A stretch of 64,000 nt of DNA, taken from Anaerolineae bacterium. Lineage in GTDB: Bacteria; Chloroflexota; Anaerolineae; Caldilineales; Caldilineaceae. A program made the position numbers and the translations under genes. Where the stretch lies: NCBI GenBank assembly GCA_030432295.1, contig JAUIHI010000017.1:62001-126000 (forward strand). The letters are read 5' to 3'. Below are positions 15,259 through 22,416 of this stretch, piece after piece. Positions within the stretch are counted from its first letter, which is position 1; each line of letters starts with the position of its first letter. The notes beneath the pieces are model-generated. The model was not told the DNA's origin. It made no database searches and worked only from the letters and a program-made list of their open reading frames with translations.

Positions 15259-16254
15259 CTATATCTCAAAAAAACTTGCCTGCTTGTATCTGGCCGATGG
15301 AGACAGCCAGAGCGATTCTGTTCTGGCTTGCGCCCCGTCGGCGAATGTGGCTTTGTCCTCCCGTCGCCAATCGGCGTAAATCTCATCGTACAGATCGCAC
15401 CGATAGCCGGAGACGACCACCGCCCCGTCCACGCCGTGCAACTGCTCGGCCAATGCCCTGTGCTCGCCGTCGGTCATTTCGTGGGCGTAGGCTGATTTGG
15501 CGTAGCGGGGATTGCGGGTGGACGCCACATAGGGCGGGTCGATGTAGTACAGCGTCTCTGAGCTGTCGTACCGGCTGATAACCTCGGCAGCCGGGCGCAT
15601 ATCGACCACCACGCCCGCCAGCCTCTCCACAATCATTTCCAGCGCGTCGGGCATACCCTGCCAGTCGTGCGCCGGTGTCGTGCCGCTGCGGGTCGCGTTG
15701 TCCCGGAATCCCGTGGCGTGTGACTGCGCCATCGCCGAGCCAAATCCCATGAAACTCCGAATCAGCGTGCGCCGGGCCTGCTCCACAGGATCGCCGGCGG
15801 TGATATAACTCTCCTCGAACTCGGTTCGGGCAAACGGCGTCAGTTTGACCAGCCGCACCAGCTCCCTGGCCTGGGACGGATTGCGCAGCACCCGAAACAG
15901 ATTTACAATCTCGCCGTCCAGGTCGTTGTAGACCTCGGCATAGCTGCGCGGCTTGCGCAGCAGCACAGACGCAGCGCCGCCGAACGGCTCCACATAGACC
16001 CGATGGGCGGGAAAATGGGAGATAATCCAGGGCGCAAGCCGCCACTTGCCGCCGTGATAGCGCAGGGCCGGTCGTCGCAAATTCAAATTTGGGCCTCCTT
16101 TCTCATACCGCCGCCGCATATTCCCCGCGCAGACGGCGCACAACTGTTCGATCACCTCCCGCCCGTCTGCCAGCGTCCCCACCACCACCGGCGCCACCGG
16201 GTGGTGGATGCCGGGGAAGCGGCAGCGCTGGCAGCGCCGGGCCTCAGTCGGCAT
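15259..16254 (-). CDS. DNA adenine methyltransferase (D12 class) with N-terminal zinc domain
   Basis: 331 aa from ATG 16254. ATG 16293 in frame would overlap the upstream gene by 50 bp. The N-terminus has CQRC and CAVC pairs about 30 residues apart, a zinc module rarely seen on Dam enzymes. From residue 55 the methylase begins: LRYHGGKWRLAPWI, the AdoMet motif VEPFGGAASVLL, and the catalytic YIDPPY near residue 225. The enzyme makes N6-methyladenine. In phages it can protect DNA from restriction or time replication and packaging. No restriction partner lies nearby, so it is a solitary methylase. Confidence 0.9.
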   Translation of the reverse strand: MPTEARRCQRCRFPGIHHPVAPVVVGTLADGREVIEQLCAVCAGNMRRRYEKGGPNLNLRRPALRYHGGKWRLAPWIISHFPAHRVYVEPFGGAASVLLRKPRSYAEVYNDLDGEIVNLFRVLRNPSQARELVRLVKLTPFARTEFEESYITAGDPVEQARRTLIRSFMGFGSAMAQSHATGFRDNATRSGTTPAHDWQGMPDALEMIVERLAGVVVDMRPAAEVISRYDSSETLYYIDPPYVASTRNPRYAKSAYAHEMTDGEHRALAEQLHGVDGAVVVSGYRCDLYDEIYADWRREDKATFADGAQARTESLWLSPSARYKQASFFEI

Positions 16255-16795
16255 TGCGGGCCAGCCGATAGGTGGCGGGGCGTTTCCTATCACTGATCAC
16301 CGTGCCCAGGCTAGTCAGTGCGGCCAGGGTGGCGTTGATGGTGGTGTAGGGGTGGGACAATTCTGCCAGCATATCCATTTTCGTTCCCCGCCCGTTGTCT
16401 TCCAGCCAGGCCACCACCCGTTCGATTGCGTTCTTAGGTTCGGGTTTGGTTGGGCCGGGCAAGGCTTCCAGTTCCGGCTCATCTTCCTCTTCCTCTTCCT
16501 CTTCCGGCTGGGCGGCGACGGGTTCCGGTTCTGCCGCCGCCGCCACGTCAAACATCCCCACACACCGGGCCAGCCGCCGGGAGTGGATCCGCGCCCCCAG
16601 CAATTCGGCCACCCCTGGCTTGTGGCAGATGGCCGCGGCCCGGTTGAGCATTTCGGCCAGTTCCTGTACTTCGGCCATATAGCGGGCCTGGGAAAAGTCC
16701 AATCCGTCTTCCAGCCCATCGCCGTGGGCCGTGCTGATAGCCGCTGCCGCTTCCTCCGCGGCCAGGTCGATGTAGGAGAGCAGGGGAGGGGTCAT
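16244..16795 (-). CDS. Phage hypothetical protein with acidic linker and winged helix (183 aa)
   Basis: The N-terminal helical region (SYIDLAAEEAAAAIST ... AEVQELAEMLNRAAAIC) is joined by a Glu-rich linker (EEEEEEEDEPELE) to a C-terminal winged-helix-like domain (AIERVVAWLEDNGRGTKMDM, then TTINATLAALTSLGTVISD). The last domain resembles small HTH modules of replication accessory proteins. It overlaps its neighbours by 4 and 11 bp, so it is translationally coupled. Confidence 0.6.
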   Translation of the reverse strand: MTPPLLSYIDLAAEEAAAAISTAHGDGLEDGLDFSQARYMAEVQELAEMLNRAAAICHKPGVAELLGARIHSRRLARCVGMFDVAAAAEPEPVAAQPEEEEEEEDEPELEALPGPTKPEPKNAIERVVAWLEDNGRGTKMDMLAELSHPYTTINATLAALTSLGTVISDRKRPATYRLARNAD

Positions 16796-16986
16796 GCGGC
16801 CACCCCCTGCTCCGTCCCCATCTTGCGCCGGAAAGCCGCCACCACTCGCCGATGCACCGACTGCATCCGGCTGATTTTCTCGTCGGCTGCGGCCAGGCGT
16901 CGGCCCAGCCGGGCGATCTCGAAGTCTCGCTGCTGAACCTCCCAGAGCAGCGGGTGGTCCCGGTAGACGGGCGATAGTTCTGCCAT
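16792..16986 (-). CDS. Small coiled-coil protein (64 aa)
   Basis: Starting at ATG 16986, just after the rep stop, it has one long heptad-rich helix (LLWEVQQRDFEIARLGRRLA, then ADEKISRMQSVHRRVVAAFR). The frame also extends back to 17064 but would then overlap rep. It probably oligomerises, and its function is not recognisable. Confidence 0.55.
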   Translation of the reverse strand: MAELSPVYRDHPLLWEVQQRDFEIARLGRRLAAADEKISRMQSVHRRVVAAFRRKMGTEQGVAA

Positions 16987-16991
16987 TGGTG

Positions 16992-18257
16992 TCACTGGTT
17001 CGCTCCTTGTTGGTTGATGGCCCGTTCCCGGACCCGAAATTCCACCTGCACGGACCGCCCGCACAGCCTGCTCAATATCCGCTTGATTTGGGGGGCTAAC
17101 CGGCTGCCCAGCCAGTCTCGGGCATAGGCGTGGGGCACGCCGATCACAAATTCCCCGTCGGCAAAATCCAGAACATTTGTGTCACGCACCCAGGTCTCGA
17201 AGGTAGGGGCGGGCATAGACAGGGCCAGTTCCGTCAGCACATCGTCCCAGATGTCAGCAGGGGTTTTGGCCTGTGGGGGGCTGGCTAGGGCGGGCCGGGC
17301 CGCCGCCACTTCCAGCGACCGCCGCCGGGCCTCTTCCGCTTCGGCCTGTTGCGCTTCGGCCTGTTGCGCTTCGGCAATCTCGGCGGGGGTTCGGTGGCGC
17401 TGGTAGAGGTCGTTGTGGTAGAGGCGGGGGACCGACGCCGCGTCCCGAATCCGGGAAACCACCAGCCCCGCATAGCTGCCCGGCTCCCGGCCCTCTGCAA
17501 ACAGGTCGCAGCAAAAGGCCCGGATTTCCTCGAAGGGACGACGGGCGATCAACTCCGCCACAACCGCCCGGCTGTTGACGCCGATGTCTGGGTCGGTCAG
17601 AATCGCCGCCGACAATTTTTGTTCGTCTTCGCTGATTGGGTGAGTGAGTGAATTTTTATCAGGGATAGGAGTTAAAGAACTCACACACTCACTCATATCC
17701 TTATATGCGTTTTTTTCTACGCGCCCACGCGTAGAATCACCCCCCTCTACGCGTAAATCTACGCGCCCACGCGTAAAATCTACGCGCCCACGCGTAAAAC
17801 CGTCGGCCTCTTCCGGGTCCACTTCTACGCGCCCACGCGTAGAATCACCCCCTTCTACGCGTAAATCTACGCGCCCACGCGTAAAACCGTCGGCCTCTTC
17901 CGGGTCCACTTCTACGCGCCCACGCGTAGAATCACCCCCTTCTACGCGTAAATCTACGCGCCCACGCGTAAAATTTTCTGCCAAATCTGACACCGGCGGC
18001 CAGGCTTTGAAGTCCACATAGACGTAATCGTTCGTCGAATAATGGACGATTCCAGCCCTCGCCAGTTGGGTCAGATAGTGGCGCACTGTACCAGGACTGC
18101 CGATGCCCCACAGGTCCATCAGGCTCGCTTTGGATAGTTTGATATGTCCGTTGTAGGGATGCGCCCGGTCCAACAGGGCCAGGGCGTTGCGCTGCGCAGT
18201 GTTGGAAAGCCTGCTGTTCAGAATGTCCGAGCGGGCCTGCTCTTCTGGTGCAATCAT
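16992..18257 (-). CDS. rep: Replication initiator: winged helix, in-gene iterons, DnaA domain-I-like C-terminus
   Basis: 421 aa from ATG 18257, preceded by AGGAGGGG and overlapping the upstream stop as TGATG. Residues 1-90 form a winged-helix DNA-binding region (LSNTAQRNALALLDRAHPYN, then GSPGTVRHYLTQLARAGIVH). Residues about 96-180 are repeats containing TRGRV, encoded by DNA iterons. Residues about 331-410 match DnaA domain I (PADIWDDVLTELALSMPAPT, then TFETWVRDTNVLDF and IGVPHAYARDWL), the part of DnaA that recruits DnaB helicase. A protein that binds an origin inside its own gene and loads helicase is the arrangement of lambda O. The role is inferred but well supported. Confidence 0.82.
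   Translation of the reverse strand: MIAPEEQARSDILNSRLSNTAQRNALALLDRAHPYNGHIKLSKASLMDLWGIGSPGTVRHYLTQLARAGIVHYSTNDYVYVDFKAWPPVSDLAENFTRGRVDLRVEGGDSTRGRVEVDPEEADGFTRGRVDLRVEGGDSTRGRVEVDPEEADGFTRGRVDFTRGRVDLRVEGGDSTRGRVEKNAYKDMSECVSSLTPIPDKNSLTHPISEDEQKLSAAILTDPDIGVNSRAVVAELIARRPFEEIRAFCCDLFAEGREPGSYAGLVVSRIRDAASVPRLYHNDLYQRHRTPAEIAEAQQAEAQQAEAEEARRRSLEVAAARPALASPPQAKTPADIWDDVLTELALSMPAPTFETWVRDTNVLDFADGEFVIGVPHAYARDWLGSRLAPQIKRILSRLCGRSVQVEFRVRERAINQQGANQ
17717..17970. repeat. Iteron array inside rep, probable replication origin
   Basis: The 17-mer CTACGCGCCCACGCGTA occurs seven times (starting at 17717, 17759, 17780, 17825, 17867, 17912, 17954), and a shorter CTACGCGTA occurs three times between them. 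Each 17-mer is partly palindromic. Spacings of 42 and 45 bp make an 87-bp (29-codon) higher-order unit, so the array stays in frame. Iterons of this regularity inside an initiator gene are typical of phage and plasmid origins. Confidence 0.85.
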
Positions 18258-18559
18258 CAGCCCATCCCCTCCTGAAATGACAATTCCTGCAAGAGCCTGG
18301 TCTGGCCCTCCGTTAATCCCTGCCAAAATCGCAGCGCCTTCAGCGTGCCTGTTGCTATTTTCAGCGTATCCTCGCAGGGCGAAACGCCGTCGTCCCGAAT
18401 AAGTTCTTTCGTGAGCGGTCGTGTGGGCCGCACCCGAATTCCCTCCCACCCGGTGTCGCAAGTGCATAGCTGTTCGAACTCAGCGTTCACGATGTGGGCG
18501 ATCAGGATTGGCGGCTCGTCCGGCTCCTCAATAGTTTCTATAAAAACCATCTGGTTCAT
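18257..18559 (-). CDS. First gene of the rep operon, hypothetical (100 aa)
   Basis: ATG 18559 has GAGGA upstream. The frame extends back to 18691 but that region is more likely the promoter leader. The product begins MNQMVFIETIEEPDEPPILI, has three cysteines (CTCDTGWEG, SPCEDT) and a helical C-terminal half (KALRFWQGLTEGQTRLLQEL). It is unrecognised, and could be a replication accessory or early regulator because it precedes rep. Confidence 0.6.
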   Translation of the reverse strand: MNQMVFIETIEEPDEPPILIAHIVNAEFEQLCTCDTGWEGIRVRPTRPLTKELIRDDGVSPCEDTLKIATGTLKALRFWQGLTEGQTRLLQELSFQEGMG

Positions 18560-18937
18560 TGCGTCCTCATCAGAATTGACCCGCCGACCGGGGCGCGCCT
18601 GGGCACGATCAGCAGCGTCTCCGCTGCGCCAGGCCGACCGGCGGGAATACGTGCAGTAAAGTTTCCCAGCGCCGAGGGGGGAACGCCTCACCCATTCCAG
18701 TTTACGGACGTTTCACCGTGTTTAGTAAACACTTGACCTCCTCTCCGACCGTTTACGGCCATTTTTCAAAAAAAAAAATAGAGCTATACTTAGAACTTTG
18801 TGCCAGCCCCGCCGACCGGTTGACAGCCGGGCGGGGCTGGGTATAGACTGAGGACGGCCGCTCCTGTCAAGAAAAGCCGCCCCCAGCCTGGAAACTGTCG
18901 TGATTCTCCCCCCACACACAGCTACAGGCGGTTCTCT
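18560..18937. promoter_or_regulatory. Divergent control region between the rep operon and the integrase
   Basis: There is no gene in 378 bp. GTGTTTAGTAAACAC (18718-18732) is a perfect 7-1-7 palindrome, a good operator candidate. GTTTACGG occurs twice nearby (about 18700 and 18750). An A11 tract at about 18768-18778 may bend DNA. A GC stem CCAGCCCCGCC/GGCGGGGCTGG lies at 18803-18840. A minus-strand promoter for the rep operon must lie here but I cannot fix its boxes. Confidence 0.6.
18820..18847 (+). promoter_or_regulatory. Integrase promoter
   Basis: TTGACA (18820-18825) and TATAGA (18842-18847) are 16 bp apart and about 90 bp before the integrase start. Confidence 0.6.
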
Positions 18938-19915
18938 GTGCCGAGATCGTTCAACCTGCAACCAGAGCGGGCCTATATCCAGGCCGACGCTCTGCCTGAT
19001 ATTGTGGACAAATACATTGCCGATGCCCGTCTCCGTCGCCTGAAGCCCGAGACCGTCGCCAGCTATGAATTCTTGCTGGCCCTCCTGCTTGAGTGGTGGG
19101 GCACGGATGGCCCTGTCCTGAACCACCAACTGGATGAGCGGGCCTGGCAGCGCTTCGCGGCGTGGATGGAGCAGCGCCCCGTCCAACAGACCGGCGAACC
19201 CCTGGCCCTCTCCGTGCGCCAGAAAGCGATGTCCGTCTGTCGCCAGATGCTCAAATGGTGTCACCGCTACCGGTTTCTGCGGGAGGATTTCTCCTACCAG
19301 ATTCCCAAAATCACCGGCGAGCAGCCACTGCGCACCCTGCCCCGGCGCAACGAACTGCGCCGCATACGGGATGCCACCGCGGAGAGCCACCGGCCCATCC
19401 GGGACGCTGCCATTATTGCCGTGTTGATTGGTACGGGAATCCGCCGGGCCGAAGCATCCGGCTTGGATGTGGAGGATGTGGAATTCTACGCCGACGGCGC
19501 GGGGCTGATTCATGTGCGCCATGCCAAGCTGGGCCAGAGTCGGACCGTGGCCTTTGACAAAGCGTGTGGGGAATACGTCACCGAACTGATTGACGAACTG
19601 GGGCGAACCACCGGGCCGCTCTTCACAGAATGGAAAGACCGACGGCTGTCGCCAAAGGGCGTATCAGAAGCGGTGAAGCGGGCCATGCGTGCCGCGGGGA
19701 TTGATCGGCGGGGGAGTTCGGCCCATGCGCTGCGCCGTTACTTTGCCACCGACCAGGCCCGCAACAGCCAGGGCGCAGACAGCAGCAAAAAGAACTCCAT
19801 GCAGATGGGCCACAAATCCAGCCGCATGACCGACCACTACATCATCCTCAGCCCGGAAGACCTATTGGACGGATTCACAAGTCCACTTTCCCGGCTGGAT
19901 GATGATACAATGTAA
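18938..19915 (+). CDS. int: Tyrosine recombinase (phage integrase)
   Basis: 325 aa. The N-terminal SAM-like core-binding domain covers residues 20-120 (DIVDKYIADARLRRLKPETV). The catalytic domain has Arg169 (GTGIRRAEASGL), the HxxR box His263/Arg266 (HALRRYFAT), His292 (MGHKSSRM) and nucleophile Tyr301 (DHYIIL). All catalytic residues are intact. It cuts and joins attP and attB, here a tRNA-Gly 3' end lying 75 bp downstream of its stop. It is the only long plus-strand gene of the element and probably supports both integration and excision. No excisionase was recognised. Confidence 0.95.
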   Translation: MPRSFNLQPERAYIQADALPDIVDKYIADARLRRLKPETVASYEFLLALLLEWWGTDGPVLNHQLDERAWQRFAAWMEQRPVQQTGEPLALSVRQKAMSVCRQMLKWCHRYRFLREDFSYQIPKITGEQPLRTLPRRNELRRIRDATAESHRPIRDAAIIAVLIGTGIRRAEASGLDVEDVEFYADGAGLIHVRHAKLGQSRTVAFDKACGEYVTELIDELGRTTGPLFTEWKDRRLSPKGVSEAVKRAMRAAGIDRRGSSAHALRRYFATDQARNSQGADSSKKNSMQMGHKSSRMTDHYIILSPEDLLDGFTSPLSRLDDDTM

Positions 19916-19923
19916 GGAGTACC

Positions 19924-20055
19924 GGAACTTCCTACTGAGAAGTTCCCGTACTAGCACAGGTGTGCTATAGGTTTTCAAAAAGGCGATAGAACATCCACTT
20001 CCCAAGCTGAATGTCGTGAGTTCGAGTCTCATCGCCCGCTCCAATTTGAAAACCT
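19924..20055. repeat. Nest of inverted repeats around the attachment site
   Basis: Three inverted repeats are packed together: GGAACTTC/GAAGTTCC (19924-19946), TAGCAC/GTGCTA (19952-19967), and a perfect 11-bp pair AGGTTTTCAAA (19969-19979) with TTTGAAAACCT (20045-20055). The last pair brackets the tRNA fragment. These could be integrase arm/core sites or, for the first, the integrase mRNA end. Confidence 0.65.
19990..20043 (+). other. Attachment site: 3' part of a tRNA-Gly gene
   Basis: The sequence from about 19990 reads as the anticodon arm (TTCCCAA, anticodon CCC), variable region, T arm (GAGTTCGAGTCTC) and acceptor 3' strand with encoded CCA. The 5' acceptor strand and D arm are absent, apart from a GGCGATAG remnant at 19982. 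It is the truncated copy left at one prophage end. An intact tRNA-Gly should sit at the other end, left of the window. Confidence 0.75.
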
Positions 20056-20084
20056 CAGCCCGTCTGGCTGGGGTTTTCTTTTGA
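20049..20084 (+). terminator. tRNA-associated terminator
   Basis: AAAACCTCAGCC (20049-20060) pairs with GGCTGGGGTTTT (20066-20077) and runs into TTTTCTTTT. It is the natural terminator of the tRNA gene whose 3' part remains. Confidence 0.8.
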
Positions 20085-20149
20085 GAACGACTCCAAAAAT
20101 CGGTCTGCGGTGATGGCCGGGGAGCACTAGCGGAAAGCAGGCGGTTGCA

Positions 20150-22102
20150 ATGCGCACCCTCCCAAAACGGACAGGCAGCATTCTGACGGGAATAAGCATA
20201 GCATTTCCCTTCGCTCTTGCCCTGGCTCTCTACACAACAACACTCGCCCCAAGTCTGTTGGGTGGCGACGCCGGCGAACTCCAATTCACGCCTGCCATCC
20301 TGGCCCTGCCCCATCCTAGCGGCTATCCAATCCAAATTGTCATCAACCGACTTTTTATTCTGCTCCTGCCTTTGGGCAGTGTGGCCTGGCGTCTCAATCT
20401 GCTTAGCGCGCTGGTGATGGCTGCCGCGGTTGCGATCATCGGTCATACAGTCGCCCGGTCAAGTGGATCGAAGTGGGCGGGTCTGGCTGCGGCAATCGGC
20501 ATAGCCAGCACACCAGTGTTGTGGAGTCAGGCTGTGCTGGCCGACAAATACGCGCTCAACGGGCTGCTCACCGCGCTGGTGCTGATTGTCGGCCAGCATT
20601 TTTATACCAGACCCACCGCCTCCTCCCTGGCACACCTCTCCTTTGTCACCGGACTTGCCCTGGCCCATCACCGCAGTCTGGTATTGCTCGCGCCGCTTGC
20701 TCTGGGGCTCGTATTGTTGCGCGGACGTTTTCTGCTGCGCCGTCCGGCTGTCTGGCTGTGGACAGCCATTGCGGCATTGGCTCCCTTTCTCGCCTACCTC
20801 TACCTGCCCTGGGCCGCGGCCCGGGGTCTACCCCCAGGCTATCCAAACGGGCTGGATTGGGGCGCGCTATTTCGCTACGTTTTTGTGGACGGTAGCAGCG
20901 GGCAGATAGGCTTGCGCCCAGACTGGCCGGGGATTGATCTCTACCTGTCGATGTTGGCAAAGGCATTTCCGATTGGCTGGCTGGTCTGGCTGGCGGTCGG
21001 TCTGGTGCTGAACTGGTGGAAGCGATCGGCGACCCGGACTTGGCAGATTCTTCTTCTGGGCGGTTTTCTGCTCACCGGCTATCTGGCCGCGGTATATGAA
21101 AACTATGACCTGCCCCGGCGCTACGTCTATTTTGTGCCGTCGTACATCTGTCTGGGGCTGCTGATCGGCGAGGGAATCGGTGGTTATCTGCACTGGCGGC
21201 CTGGCTGGATGAGTGTCGGTGATGGACGGCAGCGCTGGTTGCAACTGCTCTGGCTGGGGCTTGCATTTGTCCCCCTGATCCAATTGCCCCAACGCTGGAC
21301 AACATTTCGGGCTGAACAGTATACGGAAGAACCCCTGGGGATTTGGCGGCAGACCCTAAAGAGCGGCCAGATGGCAGACCGGTTGGCGCGGGGGCTGGCG
21401 CTGGTGCAGCCGAAAGCCCTGATTGTGGGAGATTGGGAACAGGCCACACCCCTCTGGTATGCCCAGCAGATCGAGGGCCAATGCGCCGATTGTAGAATTT
21501 TTCAGGGGATCGACCAATTGGGAAAGGTGATAACCCAAGCCAGCGCTGAAAACCGCCCCCTATACGTGGCCCGGTCAATCAACACAACCGAGGGCTGGAG
21601 CCACCCCAACAGTGTAGGGCCGCTGGTCTGGCTGGCCCGGGAGCCTGTGCAATCCTTGCCCACAGAGCTAACAGCCCTGAACATCACTTTCGATGATGAA
21701 TTGTGTCTGGCGGGCTATCAATGGCCTTTGGGTGAGCCGACCTTCCGAGCAGGCACTGTGCTGCCTTTCACCTTTGTCTGGCAGAATACAAACGACAAAG
21801 CCCTGCCAGCCTATGCCATCTCGCTCCGTCTCTACGCAGGCGAGCAGGAAGTATGGAAAGCCGACAACCCAAATCCGGTGTTGGGAATGCACCCATTTTC
21901 CACTTTTGCACCCGGCGAAGTGGTGACCGACTATTACGAAGTTCCTCTGAACCCAGAGTGGCCGCCGGGAGCGTATCGCCTGGCTGTTGTGCTATACGAA
22001 GTGTCTGCCGAAAGCGGATTCCGCAACGCCCAGGCGATCGATGCAGCGGGCAACGGACTTGGCGAGGAAGTGGATGTATTGGACTTCCAACTTCGTCAGT
22101 AG
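20150..22102 (+). CDS. DUF2723 membrane protein (GT-C glycosyltransferase-like)
   Basis: 650 aa with about 9-11 hydrophobic spans in the first 400 residues and a soluble beta-rich C-terminal domain. The N-terminus has the DUF2723 pattern: TTTLAPSLLGGDAGELQFT with an acidic loop, then LPHPSGYPIQIV. The luminal Asp/Glu motif after the first span is where GT-C enzymes keep their catalytic acid. Family members are predicted to move sugars from lipid carriers to proteins or lipids outside the cell. The first resident gene after the prophage, it has no clear operon partner. The acceptor is unknown. Confidence 0.8.
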   Translation: MRTLPKRTGSILTGISIAFPFALALALYTTTLAPSLLGGDAGELQFTPAILALPHPSGYPIQIVINRLFILLLPLGSVAWRLNLLSALVMAAAVAIIGHTVARSSGSKWAGLAAAIGIASTPVLWSQAVLADKYALNGLLTALVLIVGQHFYTRPTASSLAHLSFVTGLALAHHRSLVLLAPLALGLVLLRGRFLLRRPAVWLWTAIAALAPFLAYLYLPWAAARGLPPGYPNGLDWGALFRYVFVDGSSGQIGLRPDWPGIDLYLSMLAKAFPIGWLVWLAVGLVLNWWKRSATRTWQILLLGGFLLTGYLAAVYENYDLPRRYVYFVPSYICLGLLIGEGIGGYLHWRPGWMSVGDGRQRWLQLLWLGLAFVPLIQLPQRWTTFRAEQYTEEPLGIWRQTLKSGQMADRLARGLALVQPKALIVGDWEQATPLWYAQQIEGQCADCRIFQGIDQLGKVITQASAENRPLYVARSINTTEGWSHPNSVGPLVWLAREPVQSLPTELTALNITFDDELCLAGYQWPLGEPTFRAGTVLPFTFVWQNTNDKALPAYAISLRLYAGEQEVWKADNPNPVLGMHPFSTFAPGEVVTDYYEVPLNPEWPPGAYRLAVVLYEVSAESGFRNAQAIDAAGNGLGEEVDVLDFQLRQ

Positions 22103-22416
22103 AGTACAGGTTACAGCGGCCAAAGCAACGGAATGCAGACCGTCGCCACCATCCACGGGCGCAGGTTCAGGCGATTCAAGCCTTTTATCTGTCCACAGAT
22201 GTCACAGATGAACACAGATTTCCTTTCTACTATCTGTGCAAATCTGTGACATCTGTGGATACTTTATTCTTTGGGTTGGCCTAGCAGAAATGGGACATCG
22301 AATTTCTTCCAGTCCCCTATGCGGCGTGCCGATCTACGATAATTCTTGAACGCATAGCCGCCTGGCTCCACAGACGTTTCCTTCGCTAGAGGTTTTGGAC
22401 GAGCCAGCAGGAGTTA
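22103..22416. other. Intergenic region between convergent genes, with a long hairpin repeat
   Basis: No gene is visible. The centre holds a perfect 18-bp inverted repeat (listed separately). The remainder has no clear promoter or terminator with a T run. Confidence 0.6.
22192..22259. repeat. Perfect 18-bp inverted repeat with CACAGAT words
   Basis: TCCACAGATGTCACAGAT (22192-22209) is exactly complementary to 22242-22259. The loop repeats the CACAGAT/ATCTGTG word again. This word structure is typical of dispersed intergenic palindromes in environmental bacteria. Confidence 0.8.

Noticed and set aside
17717-17970. CRISPR array
   Set aside because: Repeats are 17 bp with very short, repeated spacers, are inside an open coding frame, and no cas genes are present. 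Iterons fit better.
19862-20446. Minus-strand 194-codon ORF containing ERAMRLELTTFSLGS
   Set aside because: This peptide is the antisense translation of the tRNA-Gly T arm and acceptor stem, a common false protein, and the rest runs antisense to the DUF2723 gene.
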